9,397 nucleotides of DNA. It comes from Chitinophagaceae bacterium. Lineage in GTDB: Bacteria > Bacteroidota > Bacteroidia > Chitinophagales > Chitinophagaceae. A program made the position numbers and the translations under genes. The stretch spans positions 1 through 9,397 of the forward strand of contig JAACZX010000062.1 in assembly GCA_009996555.1 (NCBI GenBank), given 5' to 3'. This document shows, piece after piece, positions 6,804-9,397 of this stretch (positions are counted from its first letter, which is position 1; each line of letters starts with the position of its first letter). The notes under the pieces are model-generated. The model saw only the letters and a list, made by a program, of their open reading frames with translations. It was not told the origin of the DNA and did no database searches.

Positions 6804-6831
6804 AATAAAAAAAGACCTGTTGTGCAGGTCT
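6804..6831 (-). terminator. Intrinsic terminator of the S41/DHFR-like operon
   Basis: On the minus strand AGACCTG-CACAA-CAGGTCT forms a 7-bp stem with a 5-base loop and is followed directly by TTTTTTATTT. It lies 134 bases past the stop of the S41 gene and closes the right-hand operon before the lipoprotein gene. Confidence 0.85.
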
Positions 6832-6900
6832 CAGGTGTTGGTTAGCGCTTGTAAATCTTCGGTGATTATGACGATGTAAAGATGTATCTGTTAGTGTGTT

Positions 6901-6960
6901 TCAGCAACCGCATGAACATGTGGTTTGCATTCCATTAACATTGCTGCTGTTAACCGACAT
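6901..6960 (-). CDS. Possible 19-residue Cys-rich peptide
   Basis: An ATG four bases after the S41 stop opens a frame reading MSVNSSNVNGMQTTCSCGC and then TGA. It lies before the operon terminator, so it would be transcribed. The C-terminal C-x-C-x-C could bind metal. Against it: the frame is very short, there is no clear ribosome site, and its 3' half coincides with an imperfect palindrome (6904-6928) that may be the real feature. Chance cannot be excluded. Confidence 0.15.
   Translation of the reverse strand: MSVNSSNVNGMQTTCSCGC
6904..6928. repeat. Imperfect palindrome with CATGAACATGTG core (copy 1)
   Basis: AACCGCATG-AA-CATGTGGTT pairs with a single mismatch, which is a G-U pair in RNA on one strand, and is extended by GC at each end with one bulge. 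The 12-base core CATGAACATGTG recurs at 8234-8245, and a diverged form (CCGCATAAATATGTG) lies at 6788-6802. No U-tract follows, so it is not a standard terminator. Confidence 0.35.
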
Positions 6961-6964
6961 TCAG

Positions 6965-7984
6965 TTACTGTTTTCTTATCCACTCCGTTGCTACTCTTAC
7001 CTTTTTATCTTCCTTCAGCTGTTCATAATTATCACCTCCTTCTACTACAATATCCGGCTTTACACAGTCGAGTAATATTTTTCCTTTACCATCCTTGAGT
7101 ACATCTACAGCAAGATTAAACCCTGCCTGTGGCATAATCATAAAGCCATCATTACCATTTGTAAGCCCCATACTTTCTTCGCCTATAAGTATTGACTTGC
7201 TTCTGAATGTAAGTGACGCTGCCGTGCATTCGCCGGCACTTGCAGTTGCTGGCCCTATCAGCACCGCCACTGGTAAATCAGGATAACGTAAATATGCTTT
7301 CAACTTTATGCGGAAGTAATCAGAAATAAGGCTGTCGTTTCGGAAGAACACTTTACTTTCATTTTGCTTCACTTCGTAAGTATACGTTTCACTTACAATA
7401 CCTTCATTATAAATACTGCGAAGGCCGGCAACCATGGGGTACATATTTCCGCCCTGATTCAAACGCAGATCAATAATCAAACCTTTAGGTTTATTTTGCA
7501 GCATGCTCATAACAGAATCATTGATCCTGTTTGCAAGATTAACAACCGAAGCTGAATCCTGTGCAATTATTACCGGGATACGAATGAATGCAATGTCCGG
7601 CTCAAGCATGTATGCAATGATCTTTGGCCCCTTACGCAATTCAACATCAGTAACAGAATTGATCTTATGAACATTCCTGATAGTGCCTGTGCTCCGGAAC
7701 ATGGTATCTTTATAGTAAAAAGCACCATGTACATCACTCAGCGCATTGTACAACCTGGTGAACGCAAAACCTGCCTCTGCAACTGTTTTAACATTCGCCG
7801 TTTCTTCCTTTAATTCCTTCCTGAGTTTTGGCCAGTCAACTTTATCAGCATACAAAGCTTTTTGCTGCATAATATGTATCGTTGTATCAAGCAGAAACTG
7901 AACAGAGTCCTGCACCGTTACCAGTTGTGCCATTCCGGAAAACGGAGTAGCCAGTAAAAGAAAAAAAACAATACGCTTTAGCAT
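6965..7984 (-). CDS. S41-family (C-terminal processing/tricorn-like) peptidase, exported
   Basis: Predicted periplasmic protein of 339 residues with a cleavable signal peptide (hydrophobic 5-14, likely cut after GMA19). The S41 core is recognisable: LSDVHGAFYY (82-91), GLIIDLRLNQGGN (168-180), and VLIGPATASAGE (241-252), where Ser249 is the candidate nucleophile, followed by ILIGEES (265-271). There is no PDZ domain between the N-terminal helices and the catalytic core, so it resembles the short interphotoreceptor-retinoid-binding-like/tricorn-core members rather than CtpA. Substrate unknown. The start at 7984 gives the signal peptide directly. It follows the small 57-residue gene by 44 bases and is the last sizeable gene before the terminator at 6804-6831, so it is probably read as part of the operon starting beyond 9397. 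Confidence 0.88.
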   Translation of the reverse strand: MLKRIVFFLLLATPFSGMAQLVTVQDSVQFLLDTTIHIMQQKALYADKVDWPKLRKELKEETANVKTVAEAGFAFTRLYNALSDVHGAFYYKDTMFRSTGTIRNVHKINSVTDVELRKGPKIIAYMLEPDIAFIRIPVIIAQDSASVVNLANRINDSVMSMLQNKPKGLIIDLRLNQGGNMYPMVAGLRSIYNEGIVSETYTYEVKQNESKVFFRNDSLISDYFRIKLKAYLRYPDLPVAVLIGPATASAGECTAASLTFRSKSILIGEESMGLTNGNDGFMIMPQAGFNLAVDVLKDGKGKILLDCVKPDIVVEGGDNYEQLKEDKKVRVATEWIRKQ

Positions 7985-8028
7985 ATAATTGATTGTTTAT
8001 TCAGTATTACAATACAGCAGGTTCTAAT

Positions 8029-8202
8029 TTACTTTCTTTTACATCCACAAATGGTACTGCTCGCTTTACGAATCAGCCACAATTTGATATAACTGTTTCC
8101 AATAATTGTTTCTGCTGCTGCGTAAGCTATGCCTCCACCGATGACAAGAGGATGTAAAAGATGATAAGGTTCAATCTCTGTTTCATACAGAGATTTTGCC
8201 AA
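8029..8202 (-). CDS. Probable small protein, 57 residues, TTG start
   Basis: This frame has no ATG. A TTG at 8202 opens 57 codons: MAKSLYETEIEPYHLLHPLV, then a Gly/Ala-rich hydrophobic stretch (19-36, IGGGIAYAAAETIIG) that could be one membrane helix, then a basic tail with ICGCKRK. The composition is protein-like throughout. AGCAGG lies about eight bases upstream and could serve as a weak ribosome site. It fills an otherwise empty 266-base gap between the DHFR-like and S41 genes, on the same strand. I do not recognise a family. It could instead be the end of a frameshifted gene, because the overlapping frame 8127-8234 (GTG start, AENEDEAGYIWQNL...) also looks coding just upstream. Confidence 0.4.
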   Translation of the reverse strand: MAKSLYETEIEPYHLLHPLVIGGGIAYAAAETIIGNSYIKLWLIRKASSTICGCKRK

Positions 8203-8231
8203 ATGTAACCTGCTTCATCTTCATTTTCTGC

Positions 8232-8245
8232 CACATGAACATGTG
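8232..8245. repeat. Palindrome CACATG-AA-CATGTG (copy 2)
   Basis: A perfect 6-2-6 palindrome lying eight bases past the DHFR-like stop. It shares CATGAACATGTG with the palindrome at 6904-6928; both stand immediately after the 3' end of a minus-strand gene. It has no U-tract. The match is short enough to be chance. Confidence 0.35.
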
Positions 8246-8252
8246 AAAACAA

Positions 8253-8786
8253 TCAGCTGTTGGGCAGGCGGTAATGCATCTGCACCAGTCCTGTATCAAA
8301 CGACTTTGCTTCAACCAGCACTAATTGCTGCTGCGGATTATCTGCAGCAAACAAAGCAATACCGCTGCCCAGCAAAACAGGTATAACTGAAAGGTAGATC
8401 TCATCAACCAATCCTGCTTTCAACAACCGGTTCACGATGTATGCTCCGCCATCAATAAAAATAGTGCGCCCCTCCTGTTGTTTCAATTGCTGCACAAGCC
8501 CTTCAACTTCGCCTGTATAAAAACGGGTATGACCAACCTGCGGCATTTCGCTGCGTGTAATGATGTATGCTTCTTTATCCGCATGCGGAAACGGATAACC
8601 CATTGACAATACTTTATCGTATGTGCGTTTACCAAGCACCACTGTATCTACTTTTGTAATAAAATCAGCATATCCATAATCTTCTCCTTCCTTTTCCACT
8701 TTTGATAAAAATGAAAGATCATCACCTGTGCCGGCAATAAATCCATCAGCACTTGCGGCAATGTAAACAACAACTTTTCTGCTCAT
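8253..8786 (-). CDS. Dihydrofolate reductase / RibD C-terminal family protein
   Basis: Cytoplasmic NADPH-dependent reductase-like protein of 177 residues, full length for this family. Signature segments are the N-terminal strand and SADGFIAG (12-19), VVLGKRTYDKV (49-59, NADPH-binding helix), IFIDGGAYIVNRLL (109-122, glycine turn at the cofactor) and LVDEIYLSVIPVLLGSG (126-142). This layout is that of the YwjB/RibD-C group. Such proteins are common in Bacteroidota, and few have a known substrate; true folate reduction is not implied. It follows the serine hydrolase gene by 20 bases and is most likely in the same operon. Confidence 0.92.
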   Translation of the reverse strand: MSRKVVVYIAASADGFIAGTGDDLSFLSKVEKEGEDYGYADFITKVDTVVLGKRTYDKVLSMGYPFPHADKEAYIITRSEMPQVGHTRFYTGEVEGLVQQLKQQEGRTIFIDGGAYIVNRLLKAGLVDEIYLSVIPVLLGSGIALFAADNPQQQLVLVEAKSFDTGLVQMHYRLPNS

Positions 8787-8806
8787 CTGTTGATTTTTAT
8801 TGACTG

Positions 8807-9397
8807 TTATAATTTTTCACTGATGGTCTTCAACATCATTTTTGCATACCCATCATTTCCATCTATCTCCAATGCTTTCTTAAACCAATCAGCCGCTTCT
8901 TTGTATTTTTTCTGGTTGACAAACATTTGTCCAGTAGCGTTGCACAAAGATGCTTCTTTTGGAAACTCTTCTCTTCCCATTTCCAACACAGCAAAAGCCC
9001 GCTCTACCTGCTTCATAGTTTCAAACATATCGGAGAACATAATATACACCCAGGCGTTTGGTGTTTTATCCATGCCATGCGTCTTTAACAGCTGTTTATA
9101 ATTTGAACGCACATATTCAAAACCCTTTTCTTCTGTTGCTTCCATCAGTGTTGTTTCAAAAAACTTAGCTGGTTTATCCGGTTGCTGCTGATACAATATC
9201 CGCAGAATACCATTTGATATATCTCGTGGATTTACACGGTTGTTAATGAGTACAACAATCACATACCCATCTTCCTGTACAATTTTCAGATCAGAAGAAA
9301 ATCCTTTGCCGCCTCCATCATGACTGTAAATGTGTTTCCCAAATTCATTGGCATTATCAATCCATCCAAAACCATATTTACTTCCCCGACCACCCAT
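8807..9397 (-). CDS. Serine hydrolase (beta-lactamase family) C-terminus with TPRs (partial, 5' end off window)
   Basis: The last 196 codons of a larger gene whose N-terminus, with the SxxK nucleophile motif, lies beyond the right edge. Residues 1-70 are the end of a class C beta-lactamase/S12 fold: YGFGW (8-12), then HDGGGKGF (26-33), the third catalytic motif of type HxG, then the strands DLKIVQEDGYVIVVLINN (36-53). After a linker, residues about 112-190 are helical and form about two TPR units, the clearest being KKYKEAADWFKKALEIDGND (163-182). Serine hydrolases with C-terminal TPRs are common in Bacteroidota, act in the periplasm and are rarely true antibiotic resistance enzymes. The ATG at 9397 is internal, not the start. 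The gene is the first visible member of the minus-strand operon. Confidence 0.85.
   Translation of the reverse strand: MGGRGSKYGFGWIDNANEFGKHIYSHDGGGKGFSSDLKIVQEDGYVIVVLINNRVNPRDISNGILRILYQQQPDKPAKFFETTLMEATEEKGFEYVRSNYKQLLKTHGMDKTPNAWVYIMFSDMFETMKQVERAFAVLEMGREEFPKEASLCNATGQMFVNQKKYKEAADWFKKALEIDGNDGYAKMMLKTISEKL

Noticed and set aside
8127..8234. GTG-start frame of 35 codons after the DHFR-like gene
   Set aside because: After about 15 plausible residues it loses protein-like character; kept only as evidence for a possible frameshift of the overlapping 57-codon gene.
9395..9397. ATG at 9397 as the true start of the serine hydrolase
   Set aside because: The first visible residues are already deep in the beta-lactamase fold and the SxxK motif is missing, so the gene is cut by the window edge.

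Overview
The window looks like Bacteroidota chromosome, most likely Chitinophagaceae-like. The reasons are an AT-rich sequence, start codons without clear Shine-Dalgarno sequences, several short-tailed lipoprotein signal peptides, candidate -33/-7 promoters close to TTTG / TAnnTTTG, and a clade II type nitrous oxide reductase. The assignment to a family is an inference from protein style, not from a marker gene.

Left half (1-3598, minus strand): a nitrous oxide respiration (nos) operon. In transcription order it holds a lipoprotein c-type cytochrome, nosZ (all seven CuZ histidines and the CuA motif are visible) and a fused membrane/NosL gene that runs off the left edge. A strong hairpin with a U-tract lies between nosZ and the NosL fusion, so downstream genes are probably read at a lower level. 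Further nos genes (nosD, nosF, nosY) would be expected beyond position 1 but are not in the window.

Centre (3599-5839): a 320-base divergent control region separates the nos operon from a plus-strand pair. It holds two FNR-like boxes (TGAT-N4-ATCA type), each about 40-45 bases upstream of a candidate start site for one of the two divergent transcripts, and an 18-bp inverted repeat in the putative nos leader. The plus-strand pair is a Crp/Fnr-family regulator without FNR iron-sulfur cysteines and a 12-helix, histidine-bearing membrane protein that recalls heme-copper oxidase subunit I but lacks most of its metal ligands. The likely logic is that the regulator senses low oxygen or nitrogen oxides and switches on itself, its membrane partner and the nos operon.

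Right half (5942-9397, minus strand): genes unrelated to denitrification. A YD-repeat-like lipoprotein has its own promoter and terminator. Upstream of it is a probable operon of a serine hydrolase (beta-lactamase family) with C-terminal TPRs (cut by the right edge), a dihydrofolate reductase/RibD-C family protein, a probable 57-residue protein with a TTG start, and an S41-family peptidase. It ends at a clear terminator near 6804-6831. A tiny Cys-rich reading frame lies between the S41 stop and that terminator.

No tRNA, rRNA, CRISPR array or insertion sequence was seen.
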